This document shows positions 25,283 through 34,599 of a stretch of 64,000 nucleotides of DNA, in pieces. The stretch comes from CAJQQY01 sp045106765. Its GTDB lineage: Bacteria > Bacteroidota > Bacteroidia > Chitinophagales > Saprospiraceae. The stretch is taken from the NCBI GenBank assembly GCA_045106765.1, contig JBGCFD010000044.1, forward strand, positions 1-64,000. Reading direction: 5' to 3'. Numbering within the stretch: the first letter of the stretch is position 1; each line of letters opens with the position of its first letter. A program made the position numbers and the translations under genes. A model generated the notes under the pieces. That model did not search any database. It was not told where the DNA came from and saw nothing but the letters and a program-made list of their open reading frames with translations.

Positions 25283-28200
25283 ATGTTTACGACTATTTTT
25301 AAATATGAAATTCGACATTGGTTGAAGCAATCAATGACCTATATTTTTTTCTTCACTTTATTATTGCTCGGTGCAGTTTCGATGGGTGGAATAGCAGAAG
25401 CATTTGATGAGCATAGTGCGGTGGAAAGCTCGACGATGTTGGCGAATACCTCTTGGCGGTTGATTGAGGTGATTCGAATTTTTACGAATTTGATCTTGCT
25501 GATGTTGCCAATTATTTTTGGAGGATCAGTTTTTAGAGATTATAAAAATAATGTTTACACTATTTTATATTCTTATCCTTTTGGGAAAAAAGAATACTTG
25601 TTGGCCAAATTATTTAGTGCTATGTTGGTGATGAGTATTATTTTTTTTGGAGTAATGATTGGTATTTATTTAGGAACAAAAATACCGACGGTGAATCAAG
25701 AGTTACTTGTTCCATTTAATTTAAGCGCTTATTTGCGAACCTATTTTGTGTACTTATTGCCGAATGTTTTTTTGGTCGGGACAATAGTTTTTTCAATTGT
25801 AGTTTACACTCGAAATATTTATTCAGGATTTGTAATTGTATTGTTATTGTTAGCATTGCAGGCCATTTTTAGTGCAGTTTTGGGAGGAATGGACAATCGT
25901 TTTTGGGCAGCGATTTCCGATCCTTTGGGACAAAGTGCAAATTACTATTACATTCAAAATTGGACGAAAACTGATTTGAATACTCAATTAGTTCCAATCA
26001 AAGGAGTCGTGATTTACAATCGATTATTGTGGATAGGGATTGCAAGTATATTGTTTGTTTTAATGTATCGTTCTTTTTCTTTTAGCCAGAATGCGCTTTC
26101 TTTTTCTTTAAAAAAGTCGAAAGGAGAGCGGTTTGTGAAAAATAATTTTGGGAGCATTATTAAAGTGAATTTACCAAAAGTGAAATTTGATTTTTCTTTT
26201 TTTCAACAATTAAAAACGACTTGGGTTCTTTCTAATCTTGGTTTAAAATATATCGTTAAGAATTGGATGTTCATAAGTTTGGTTGTTGCAGGTTCAGCAT
26301 TTGTTTTGCTAAAAGGTTTGCAAATATCTCCAGCTTTTGGCTATAAAATGTTGCCCATGACTTCTGTGATGTTACAGTTGCCGGCGATATTATTTTCAGG
26401 AGCCATATTGATTTTGACCTTCTTATTTGCGGGTATGTTAGTTCACCGAGATCGAATGGTGGAGATGAATCAGTTGGTTGATATTACTCCTGTTCCAAAT
26501 TGGGTTTTTCTTTTTTCAAAATTTTTGGCCTTGATTAAAATGCAAATGTTGTTGTTAAGCTTTGTTCTCCTTGGTGGAGTTTTAGCACAAACTATTTTAG
26601 GTTTTTATCAGTTTGAAATTGGAAATTATTTATTTCGATTGTACGTGGTCATATTGCCGAGTTTTATTGCTTGGGCTATGGCTTCGCTTTTTGTGCAGAC
26701 CGTTTTTACGAATGTCTATTTAGGATTTTTTATTTTATTGTTGAGTACGGTAGGAGTTTCGTTAGTTCCAGACCAGTTGGGAATGGAGCATGATATTTTT
26801 AAATTCAATAGCGTACCAGAATATTCTTACTCAGATATAGACGGATATGGTGGTACTTTGGGCGTACATTTATTGTTTAGATTTTATTGGATTTTATTTG
26901 GAGGAGTATTGTTATGTGGTACACTTTTATTTTGGGTTCGTGGGATTCCATATTCATTTAAAGAAAGATTGAGAATTGTTTTTTCTCGATTTAAAGGTAG
27001 AGTTGCTTTGTCTATTAGTATTTTATTGATTGGATTTTTAAGTGTAGGGTTTGGAATTTATTATCAAGATAAATTGTCAGGAGGAGATCCTTTGGCAGAT
27101 TTTAATTTAGAAAAGGTATCGGTTGAAAATGAATTAAAATTTGGAGAATATAAAAATTTAGCGCAGCCAGAGATAGAAGCAATTAATATTCATTTAGATA
27201 TTTTTCCAGCGACTAGAGATTTTAGAGCCAAAGGAAAATATACTTACATTAATAAAACTAAGGAACCAATTGATACTTTGCTCGTGCATTATAGTTTTGA
27301 TGAATTGACAAAATTTGATTTTGGAAGTGCGAGTGATTTAATTTTGGAAGATACCGTTTTAAGATATAGTTTGCATGAGTTGAAAAAAACATTGGGAGTT
27401 GGTGATAGTGTCATTATGAATTTTGAAGTGTGGAATCGGCCGCAAACTTTTTTTCATCATCACTCCGATATTTTAGAGAATGGAACATTTTTATGGAATT
27501 CTATTTTTCCAAGAATTGGTTATCGAAATGCAGAATTAGAAAACGCTGAAAAACGAAAAAAATACGGACTTCCAGAGAAAGAAAGTTCTGTCAGTTTTCC
27601 ATCAGATAGTGCTGCTTTAAAAAATGAAAACGTTCATTGGGTACATCGTTTTGAAGCAACGGTCAGTACTTCAAAAGATCAAATTGCCATCGCTCCAGGT
27701 TATTTGCAAAAAGAATGGGTGGAACATGATCGGCGATTTTTTTATTACAAGATGAATAGTAAAATTAAAAATGCCTACGCTTTTAATTCTGCTCGTTACG
27801 AAGTAAAAGAAGATGAATGGGAAGGAAATAGTTTGCAGATTTTTTATCATAAAAATCATTCGTATAATATAGATCGAATGATGAAAGGTTTAAAAAATGC
27901 ATTTGCTTATTGCTCAAAAAACTTCGGGGCATATCAACATGAGCAAGCTCGTATCATCGAATTTCCAATTACTTATGGAGAATTTAATACGGTTTTTGCG
28001 AATTCTGTTCCTTTTTCGGAGGCGACATTTTTAGTCGATGTGGATGATGAAGATATTGAAGTAATTGATTTTCCTTACAAAGTTGCAGCGCATGAAGTGG
28101 CGCATCAATGGTGGGGACATCAATTTATTCATGCTGATGTAAAAGGGAAAAGTATGTTGACTGAAAGTATGGCGGAGTATGTTGCGGCGCAAGTTTTGGA

Positions 28201-28903
28201 AGAAGAATATGGAGTTGAGACGAAACGACAATATTTAAAATATTCGATGGAATCTTATTTCAATGGGCGACGGAGAGAGTCAAAAGAAGAGTTACCATTG
28301 ATGTATGCTTTGTCTGATCAACGATATTTGAATTATCGAAAAGGAGAGGTGGTGATGTGTGCAATGAGTGAATATTTAGGTGAAGAAAAATTCAATCAAG
28401 CGTTACGAAATTATATCAACGCTGTTAAATTTCAAGATGAAGCCACCACCACTTCGATTGAGTTGTTAGATTTTATTAAATCAGAAACACCTGACTCTTT
28501 GCAATATTTGATTCATGATATGTTTGAAACGATCACACTTTATAACAATAAGATTACAAATGTAAGAATGAGAGAGTTGTCAAATGGAAAGTATCAAGTT
28601 GATATTGAATTTTTTATTTCAAAATATCGAACGGATGGAAAGGGAGTGAAAGATTTTTCGGACGAAGACGAAGATGTGATTGTTTATGAGAATGAAAAAT
28701 CTTTACCTTTGGCAGATTATATTGAGATTGGAATTTTTGATAAAGATGGAAAAGAATTATTAATTGAGAAAAAGAAATTTACAAAAATCAATAATGCATT
28801 TTCTTTTTATGTTGATGTAAAACCATTTGAAGTAGCAATTGATCCCTATGAGATTTTAATTGATGCGGAACTGGCAAATAATCGGAAGGTCATTGGAAAT
28901 TAA
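25283..28903 (+). CDS. ABC transporter permease fused to M1-family aminopeptidase
   Basis: A 1206-residue protein. The first 590 residues hold two sets of membrane segments typical of ABC-2 type permeases. After a last membrane segment near 595 comes a periplasmic M1 peptidase domain, with the zinc motif 'HEVAHQWWGH' around residue 937 and the third ligand Glu in 'LTESMAEYVA' about 19 residues later. The M1 exopeptidase motif GAMEN is not obvious: 'EFPITYGEF' stands in its place, so substrate choice may differ. Such fusions are known in Bacteroidota. Its stop codon lies inside a 28-base-pair terminator stem. It may export and trim a peptide. Confidence 0.9.
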   Translation: MFTTIFKYEIRHWLKQSMTYIFFFTLLLLGAVSMGGIAEAFDEHSAVESSTMLANTSWRLIEVIRIFTNLILLMLPIIFGGSVFRDYKNNVYTILYSYPFGKKEYLLAKLFSAMLVMSIIFFGVMIGIYLGTKIPTVNQELLVPFNLSAYLRTYFVYLLPNVFLVGTIVFSIVVYTRNIYSGFVIVLLLLALQAIFSAVLGGMDNRFWAAISDPLGQSANYYYIQNWTKTDLNTQLVPIKGVVIYNRLLWIGIASILFVLMYRSFSFSQNALSFSLKKSKGERFVKNNFGSIIKVNLPKVKFDFSFFQQLKTTWVLSNLGLKYIVKNWMFISLVVAGSAFVLLKGLQISPAFGYKMLPMTSVMLQLPAILFSGAILILTFLFAGMLVHRDRMVEMNQLVDITPVPNWVFLFSKFLALIKMQMLLLSFVLLGGVLAQTILGFYQFEIGNYLFRLYVVILPSFIAWAMASLFVQTVFTNVYLGFFILLLSTVGVSLVPDQLGMEHDIFKFNSVPEYSYSDIDGYGGTLGVHLLFRFYWILFGGVLLCGTLLFWVRGIPYSFKERLRIVFSRFKGRVALSISILLIGFLSVGFGIYYQDKLSGGDPLADFNLEKVSVENELKFGEYKNLAQPEIEAINIHLDIFPATRDFRAKGKYTYINKTKEPIDTLLVHYSFDELTKFDFGSASDLILEDTVLRYSLHELKKTLGVGDSVIMNFEVWNRPQTFFHHHSDILENGTFLWNSIFPRIGYRNAELENAEKRKKYGLPEKESSVSFPSDSAALKNENVHWVHRFEATVSTSKDQIAIAPGYLQKEWVEHDRRFFYYKMNSKIKNAYAFNSARYEVKEDEWEGNSLQIFYHKNHSYNIDRMMKGLKNAFAYCSKNFGAYQHEQARIIEFPITYGEFNTVFANSVPFSEATFLVDVDDEDIEVIDFPYKVAAHEVAHQWWGHQFIHADVKGKSMLTESMAEYVAAQVLEEEYGVETKRQYLKYSMESYFNGRRRESKEELPLMYALSDQRYLNYRKGEVVMCAMSEYLGEEKFNQALRNYINAVKFQDEATTTSIELLDFIKSETPDSLQYLIHDMFETITLYNNKITNVRMRELSNGKYQVDIEFFISKYRTDGKGVKDFSDEDEDVIVYENEKSLPLADYIEIGIFDKDGKELLIEKKKFTKINNAFSFYVDVKPFEVAIDPYEILIDAELANNRKVIGN

Positions 28904-28960
28904 TTTATAAAAAAAGGTTATTGCGGAATTCTGCAATAACCTTTTTTTATAAATTAATTT
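28897..28960. terminator. Perfect 28-base-pair bidirectional terminator
   Basis: Arms 28897-28924 and 28933-28960 are perfectly complementary around an eight-base loop. The arm includes the stop codon of the upstream permease-peptidase gene (28901-28903). It separates convergent units, ending four bases before the stop of the lipoprotein gene. Confidence 0.95.
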
Positions 28961-28963
28961 AGA

Positions 28964-29383
28964 TTAACAACCTGGTATATCCAGAGAATCTTTTGCTTCG
29001 ATTTCTCCTGCAAGGTTTAGTATTTCCACTCTAATTCCAAATCCACAAACGCATTCTAAATCTATTCCTGTGGAGAGGATTACTTGTTCCGTATTTTTAT
29101 ACCAATTTATAATATAGTCCCCATTCGAAAGATCAACATCAGGAGAACTGACTGTTAAAGTATAACCACCAGTTGTGCAAGTGGTTTTACTTATTTCGAT
29201 GGAAAAATCTCCACTTGAAGAAAAAGAATTTTGAAGCTCAAATGATTGTGTCTCGATATTTGGAGAGGTAGTTTCTGTTTCAGTTTGAGTTGGATTATTC
29301 GGCGTGATTTCTTCTTTAGTACAAGATGTTGTGAATAATCCTAAACAGATAATTAGTACAGATAATTTTGTTGGTAATTGCAT
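28964..29383 (-). CDS. Cys-patterned lipoprotein, paralogue B (unknown function)
   Basis: A 139-residue lipoprotein with lipobox 'LFTTSC' (Cys21), a Thr/Glu-rich linker, then 'CTTGGYTLTVSSPDVDLSN' (69-87), 'WYKNTEQ', 'ECVCGFGIRVEIL' and a final Cys139. The mature Cys positions 69, 111, 113 and 139 have the same spacing as in paralogues A and C. It is convergent with the ABC permease-peptidase gene and followed on the minus strand by the shared terminator. Close similarity to paralogue A (over most of the domain) suggests a duplication. Confidence 0.85.
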   Translation of the reverse strand: MQLPTKLSVLIICLGLFTTSCTKEEITPNNPTQTETETTSPNIETQSFELQNSFSSSGDFSIEISKTTCTTGGYTLTVSSPDVDLSNGDYIINWYKNTEQVILSTGIDLECVCGFGIRVEILNLAGEIEAKDSLDIPGC

Positions 29384-29744
29384 GTTGATGTTTTTTTATT
29401 GATTTTTAAATAGGTAATAATTCTTTCTTTCAATTGTATATATGCTTGAAAATGTAAAAACGTTGCCTCGCTTGGTTATTTTTTTACCAAATAATAAATT
29501 GTTTTCGGTTTTGAAACAAAATAAAAAGTGAAAATGTTCTGTTTAGATACACAATACTTTAGTAAAATTTCGAATTACTTATTTTTATGGATTAGGACTA
29601 AATATCGTTAATTGAAAATAGAACATAATTACTAACTGATTTTAACCAGCTAGTAATTACATTATTTGCAAAAATTACTTCTTTCGTTACAGAAATTTTT
29701 TTTCAGTTTCTGAACTATTTTGTAATTAATTTCAAATTAGATTG
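29384..29744. other. Intergenic region between paralogues B and C
   Basis: A 361-base AT-rich gap. It contains an imperfect hairpin taattactaactg (29626-29638) / cagctagtaatta (29647-29659), a weak terminator for paralogue C, and presumably the promoter of paralogue B. No gene was seen. Confidence 0.6.
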
Positions 29745-30170
29745 CTAACAACCTGGAATATCTAAAGACCCATCAGCGGCAAGAGAACCAGCATCATCAA
29801 TCACTTCCACTCGTACTCCAAATCCACAAACACATTCCAATTGTTGTCCTTCAGAATAGATTTCTATTTCGGTATTTTTATACCAATTAATAGTGAAATT
29901 TCCACTTGAAAGATCAACGTCTGGAGAAGTTACGGTCAAAGTATAACCACCTGTTGGGCAAATAGTAGAGGTTACTGTAATTGGAAAATTGAGGATACTC
30001 TGAGGTTCTAATTCTGGATCTGTTAAGGTTATAATGTCAAGATTAGTTGACAAATTACTAGTAGGAGTTTCTTGAACTGGAGTAGGATTGATGTCTTCTT
30101 TTTGACAAGATGTGAACAGCGTGGCAAAGATAGCCAAGGCCATCCCAAGGAGGATAGTTTTATTTTTCAT
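29745..30170 (-). CDS. Cys-patterned lipoprotein, paralogue C (unknown function)
   Basis: A 141-residue lipoprotein with lipobox 'LFTSC' (Cys22), a variable acidic linker, and the conserved domain: 'CPTGGYTLTVTSPDVDLSS' (71-89), 'INWYKNTE', 'ECVCGFGVRVEVI' and terminal Cys141. The mature Cys positions 71, 113, 115 and 141 keep the exact spacing of paralogues A and B, while the linker and signal peptide have diverged most. The gene precedes paralogue B on the same strand, 361 bases away. Confidence 0.85.
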   Translation of the reverse strand: MKNKTILLGMALAIFATLFTSCQKEDINPTPVQETPTSNLSTNLDIITLTDPELEPQSILNFPITVTSTICPTGGYTLTVTSPDVDLSSGNFTINWYKNTEIEIYSEGQQLECVCGFGVRVEVIDDAGSLAADGSLDIPGC

Positions 30171-30421
30171 GCTTTGAGGATTTATGTAAGTATATTGTTT
30201 TAAAAAATTACAACAATATATTTACGGGAGTTAAGTAATAGTTTATTTTTGCTTTTTTATTTAATGCTTATATTTCAAACTTATAGGATTTTTAAATTAA
30301 AATCCACTATTGGAACTAAAAATACTTTTAAAATATTGTTAATATTTAAAGTCAATGTAAGCTAGCTTGCATAAAATCGGAGATACACTATTTTATTTTT
30401 TATTATTCAAAACTAAAGCTT

Positions 30422-30979
30422 ATGAAATTTGTCATCATTTTTGGCCCATCAGCAGTTGGAAAAATGAGTGTAGGAAAAGCACTTGCCGATCAAACCGGAT
30501 TAAAATTATATCATAATCATATGTCGATTGAAGCGGTTCGTCCAGTCTTTGATTTTGGTACACCTGAATTTAATCGTTTGGTGGAGTTACATAGAATTGA
30601 AATGTTCAAAGCTGCTGCTAAAAGTGATTTAGAAGGATTGATTTTTACTTTTGTTTGGGCATTGGATTTACCAAAAGAATTTGAATATATAAATCGTGCG
30701 GTGAAAATTTTTGAAGAACAAAATGCAGAAATTTTTTATATCGAATTGGAAGCTTCTTTAAAAACTCGATTGGTAAGAAATAAACATGAAATCCGATTAT
30801 TAGAAAAACCATCAAAACGAGATATGGAAGTCGCTGAAAGTATTCTGTATTATGAGCAGAAGTATCAATTGAATACAACGGGAGGGGAGTTTGATAACCA
30901 GAATTATATGAAAATTAATAATGAAAAATTAACACCAGAAGAAGTGGCTAAGAGTGTGGTTGAGTATTTTGGGTGGTGA
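30422..30979 (+). CDS. P-loop kinase-like NTPase
   Basis: A 185-residue single-domain protein with Walker A 'FGPSAVGKMSVGKALA' (7-22), a hydrophobic strand 'LEGLIFTFVWALDLP', and a lid-like Arg segment 'LKTRLVRNKHEIRLLEKPSKRD'. It resembles shikimate/cytidylate kinase-like and AAA_18-type P-loop proteins, which phosphorylate small molecules. The usual Ser/Thr after GK is Met-Ser, a small variation. Substrate unknown. A long hairpin follows. Confidence 0.75.
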   Translation: MKFVIIFGPSAVGKMSVGKALADQTGLKLYHNHMSIEAVRPVFDFGTPEFNRLVELHRIEMFKAAAKSDLEGLIFTFVWALDLPKEFEYINRAVKIFEEQNAEIFYIELEASLKTRLVRNKHEIRLLEKPSKRDMEVAESILYYEQKYQLNTTGGEFDNQNYMKINNEKLTPEEVAKSVVEYFGW

Positions 30980-30987
30980 TATTTTGC

Positions 30988-31067
30988 CACAGGCCAATAC
31001 AGACTTGATTGACTTTTTCATTTTGATTCTATGTTGGATAAGTCAGTCAAGTTTGTATTGGTCTGTG
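30988..31067 (+). terminator. Long hairpin after the P-loop kinase gene
   Basis: Arms 30988-31015 and 31040-31067 (28 bases each) pair throughout, with three G-U pairs when transcribed from the plus strand. It lies directly after the kinase stop and before the convergent amidohydrolase stop. Confidence 0.8.
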
Positions 31068-31075
31068 ACTAGGTT

Positions 31076-32359
31076 TTATTCATTTTTAAAAACAACTCCA
31101 TCTTTCATTACGAAGTTCACTTTTTGCAAAATCTTAATATCCTTCAATGGATCACCTTTTACAGCAACGATGTCAGCCATTTTCCCACTTTCCAACGTTC
31201 CATATTTTTCTGAAATCCGAAGCAAATTAGAAGCTGCAACTGTAGCAGATTTAATTGCTTCATATTCAGGCATTCCAGCTTCTACCATGTAGAAAAATTC
31301 TTTTGCATTGTCTCCATGAGGAGAAACGCCTGAGTCTGTTCCAAATGCAATCTTTACACCTGCTTTGTATGCTTTGCCAAAAGTCTCCTGGATTTGTGGA
31401 CCGACTTCAATTGCTTTCGGTCGAATGATCGCTGGGAAAAAATTCTCATCGTTCATCGCTTTCTCGTAAACAAATTTTCCTGCAGAAATAGTTGCCACCA
31501 AATAAGTGCCTCGTTGCTTCATCAATTCCATAATTTCTGGTGTCATAAAAGTTCCATGTTCAATACTATGAATTCCGCCTAAAACAGCTCGCTTCATTCC
31601 TAGTGGACCATGTGCATGAGCAGCTGTTACAAATCCATAATCATCTGCTGCTGCGACTAATTCTTTAATTTCTTCGATGGTGAATTGTGCCCCTTTTCCA
31701 TCTTTTGCCACAGAGAGAACACCGCCAGTAGAAGTAATTTTAATTACATCCGCACCATTTTTATATCGTTGGCGAACTGCTTTTCTAGCTTCCTCTGGAC
31801 TATTAATAACTCCATCAAGTGGACCAGGATCCCCCATCAATTCTTTTTTCATTCCATTAGTCGGATCGGCATGACCGCCTGTGGTAGCGATACTTTTTTC
31901 AGCCGTATAAATTCTTGGGCCACGAATAAAATTTTTACGAATGGCATCTCTAAGAGAAACATTTACTCCTGTTCCTCCAAGATCTCTAACAGTTGTAAAA
32001 CCTGCCATCAAAGTTCTTTCGCAATACATCGTAGCACGCAATGCTACGTCGGCATCACTAATTCTAAATTGCTCAGAGTATCGCCCTGGAGAAAGTTCAC
32101 TTTCAACATGCACATGCATATCCATAAATCCGGGCATCACAGTTTGATCTTTTAGGTCGATGACTTTTACATCTTTAGGTGCTTTTTTGTAGCCATCAAC
32201 AACTTCTTTGATTTGATTTTTTTCGATGACGATGGTTTGTTCTTTTTTGGCAGCATCACCTTTGCAATCGAGGACTGCGCCGCAATGCAAATATGTGATT
32301 TGTGATTTTCCCAAAAAAGAAAAAAGGAGAAAAAAGAATAAGAGGGTAGTGGTTCGCAT
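31076..32359 (-). CDS. Secreted amidohydrolase family protein (prolidase-like)
   Basis: A 427-residue protein with a signal peptide ending 'FLGKSQ'. It belongs to the metal-dependent amidohydrolases of the imidazolonepropionase/prolidase group: 'MPGFMDMHVHVES' with the HxH metal ligands, 'VIKITSTGGV' with the bridging Lys, 'TAAHAHGPLG', 'SIEHGTFM' and 'AFGTDSGVSPHG' with the catalytic Asp. Similar secreted enzymes cleave Xaa-Pro or other dipeptides; the substrate here is not certain. Confidence 0.9.
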   Translation of the reverse strand: MRTTTLLFFFLLFSFLGKSQITYLHCGAVLDCKGDAAKKEQTIVIEKNQIKEVVDGYKKAPKDVKVIDLKDQTVMPGFMDMHVHVESELSPGRYSEQFRISDADVALRATMYCERTLMAGFTTVRDLGGTGVNVSLRDAIRKNFIRGPRIYTAEKSIATTGGHADPTNGMKKELMGDPGPLDGVINSPEEARKAVRQRYKNGADVIKITSTGGVLSVAKDGKGAQFTIEEIKELVAAADDYGFVTAAHAHGPLGMKRAVLGGIHSIEHGTFMTPEIMELMKQRGTYLVATISAGKFVYEKAMNDENFFPAIIRPKAIEVGPQIQETFGKAYKAGVKIAFGTDSGVSPHGDNAKEFFYMVEAGMPEYEAIKSATVAASNLLRISEKYGTLESGKMADIVAVKGDPLKDIKILQKVNFVMKDGVVFKNE

Positions 32360-32436
32360 GGTTTTGATTTTGTTTTGTAAAAAATGTGAGAAATCAGAGA
32401 CTACGTAGAATCTAGTCGTTGATCAGGAATTTAAAA

Positions 32437-32922
32437 TTAATAAAATTTCCCAGTTTCCATTTCTCGTTTTATTTCAGAACATGATTTTAGAATTCCCGTC
32501 ATAAAAAGGTAAACACCTGCTTCTAAAATTTGCGTAGCTGCAATTGCTCCTCCTACATTGATCGGTGCATCAGAATTGGAAAATTGTTCCGGTCGCATTG
32601 CACCAGTTAAGATGATTACTTTGTTTTTTATTTTTGGTAAAATAAAATTCGCAGTTTCGATCATCGAATCAGTTCCATGAGTGATGATAAATTTATCAGC
32701 AGAATTTTCATTAATTAGATTCACTAACTCTTGCCGATCATCATTCGTGATTTCCAAACTATCTTTTTGGCAAGCGGTCAAAATTTCATATTTGAAAGTT
32801 GGATTTAGTTTTTCCAAAATCCGTCGAGTCGCAGGTTCACCAAATTCGAAGGCATATCCTTTGTTTGTTTTTGGATAATCTTTGTCGATGGTTCCGCCGG
32901 TTTGGATGAAGGTGATTTTCAT
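32437..32922 (-). CDS. Short asparaginase-domain protein
   Basis: A 161-residue protein with only the N-terminal catalytic domain of L-asparaginases. It has 'IQTGGTID' with the nucleophilic Thr, 'THGTDSMIETA' with the Thr-Asp pair, and 'KVIILTGAMRP' with the Lys. The usual C-terminal domain of full-length enzymes (about 330 residues) is missing and the sequence ends 'EMETGKFY'. A plus-strand gene follows upstream, so this is not a window truncation. Compact members of this kind occur elsewhere; whether it hydrolyses asparagine is open. Confidence 0.85.
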   Translation of the reverse strand: MKITFIQTGGTIDKDYPKTNKGYAFEFGEPATRRILEKLNPTFKYEILTACQKDSLEITNDDRQELVNLINENSADKFIITHGTDSMIETANFILPKIKNKVIILTGAMRPEQFSNSDAPINVGGAIAATQILEAGVYLFMTGILKSCSEIKREMETGKFY

Positions 32923-33043
32923 TTTTTTGGAAAAATAAATTTAGTGAAAAGTAATTTAGCAAATTATGTATTTTTGAACAAGATAAAATTAATGAATGCT
33001 TAATTAGGAATTTTAACAAAGAAAAATATAAAATACTTTGACT

Positions 33044-34537
33044 ATGAAAAGAAATGCGCTGTCTCTTATTATTTTAATCTTGCCATTATTTCTATGTGCT
33101 CAAAATTGGGAAGTTGACTTTGGAGAACCTTACAAGAAAAGACACAAAACAGGTTGGGGAGGTGATGCAGAAAGCTCTAGATTTTTAGGATTAGATAAAC
33201 AACATTATTTTTTAAATCACAAGTCTAAAAGAGAAAATGAGATTCTTCAATTTGATTTTGAACATAACTTAGTCAATGTTTTTCCAATTGGAGAAAACTT
33301 TAAAGGCAAAGAGTTCGAGGCAGAAAATATCTTGAAAATGAATAAAAGGAAATATTTAATTTCCTCTTACCTTAATAGAAAGAAGAAATATATTTATGCT
33401 ACTCGTTTAAATAATGATGGAAGTTTGGGCGAAGTTAAGGAACCTCTTTTTTCGTATTTACCTTCTCGATCAAATTCAGGTTCTTTAAATACAGATGCGA
33501 GAGGTTTTAGTATTAGCCCTGATTCTTCAAAAATAGTTTTTGCAATGGTTGGAGATTATGAGTCAAGGTCTTATGAAGGAAATGAAGTTTATCAAATTTT
33601 TGTGTTTGACAATCAACTGAATAAATTATGGGAGAAAGAAGTCTTACTTCCTAATTTGGATAAAAAAATACAAGTACATGAATTTCGAGTGAACGATATT
33701 GGAGATGTAATTTTAGTTGCAAAACATAAATTTAAAAGAAACAATAGCTGTATTCCAAAAGGAGATTTTTTCATTTTAAGAGTAAAAGAGGAAGCAGAAA
33801 ATATTCTTAATACATTGAGGTTGAAAAATTCTTATCCAATATCGATAACTACTTTTTTTGATAATGATATTTTATATGTTGCAGGAATATACACGGATGG
33901 AATGAAAGAACGTAGTGGAGCTGATGGAACATTTATGATGAAGTTTGATGATGACGATGAATTATCATTTTATAAAAAGTATCCTTTTGAAGAAAAAATA
34001 AAAAAATATTTAATTCCTAATCGACAAAAAAGAGGGAGTGAAAATTTTTTTAATTTCGAAATTGATGATTTGTTGATTGATTATAGAAATGGATATTTTT
34101 TATTTGTAGCAGAGAATAGATATGTTGCTAATATTGGTGTTATTTATACTGCAGAAGATATAATTGTTTCTAAGTTTACTTTTGAGGGAAAGTTAGAATG
34201 GAACTTTCATAAGGATAAAAAAAGTTTTGGCTCATCAGCAATTTATGGATTGTCTCATGGGAATGGGAATATTTATTTGATTTATAATGCACGTAAAACT
34301 ACAAAGGAAAGAAAGCAAATTCAACATAAAAGAAGACCTAATTGGAGTTCAACTTATACAGATGTGATTAAAATTAATGATAAAGGAAAGATTGAATTTG
34401 AGGAAACTATTTTTCATTCAAGAGAGTTGAAGATTCCAATTTCTCCTCGTTTTTCAAGAAAGATAAATAGCAAAAATATATTGTTATTTTTTCATGATCA
34501 ATCGAATTTCCGATATGGAACTTTAAAGTTTAGATAG
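33044..34537 (+). CDS. Secreted protein of unknown function, about 500 residues
   Basis: A 497-residue protein with a signal peptide 'MKRNALSLIILILPLFLCAQ'. I chose the ATG at 33044; the frame extends only to a TTG upstream. The body has short beta-rich repeats with motifs such as 'ISPDSSKIVFAMVGDYES' and 'LYVAGIYTDG', and ends in a strand-rich region. Spacing suggests a beta-propeller-like fold, but no family is clear. It is followed by a terminator. Confidence 0.65.
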   Translation: MKRNALSLIILILPLFLCAQNWEVDFGEPYKKRHKTGWGGDAESSRFLGLDKQHYFLNHKSKRENEILQFDFEHNLVNVFPIGENFKGKEFEAENILKMNKRKYLISSYLNRKKKYIYATRLNNDGSLGEVKEPLFSYLPSRSNSGSLNTDARGFSISPDSSKIVFAMVGDYESRSYEGNEVYQIFVFDNQLNKLWEKEVLLPNLDKKIQVHEFRVNDIGDVILVAKHKFKRNNSCIPKGDFFILRVKEEAENILNTLRLKNSYPISITTFFDNDILYVAGIYTDGMKERSGADGTFMMKFDDDDELSFYKKYPFEEKIKKYLIPNRQKRGSENFFNFEIDDLLIDYRNGYFLFVAENRYVANIGVIYTAEDIIVSKFTFEGKLEWNFHKDKKSFGSSAIYGLSHGNGNIYLIYNARKTTKERKQIQHKRRPNWSSTYTDVIKINDKGKIEFEETIFHSRELKIPISPRFSRKINSKNILLFFHDQSNFRYGTLKFR

Positions 34538-34540
34538 GTT

Positions 34541-34579
34541 AAAAAAAGAGGTGTTAGCGATTCAAGCGCTAACACCTCT
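34541..34579. terminator. Bidirectional terminator between convergent genes
   Basis: Stem agaggtgttagcg (34547-34559) with cgctaacacctct (34567-34579), preceded by A7. It lies between the secreted protein gene and the M16 protease stop. Confidence 0.88.
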
Positions 34580-34599
34580 AAAATATAAAATTCACAAAA

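Noticed and set aside
31685..32155. 156-residue Ser-rich frame on the plus strand
   Set aside because: Antisense to the amidohydrolase, which has complete metal-binding motifs.
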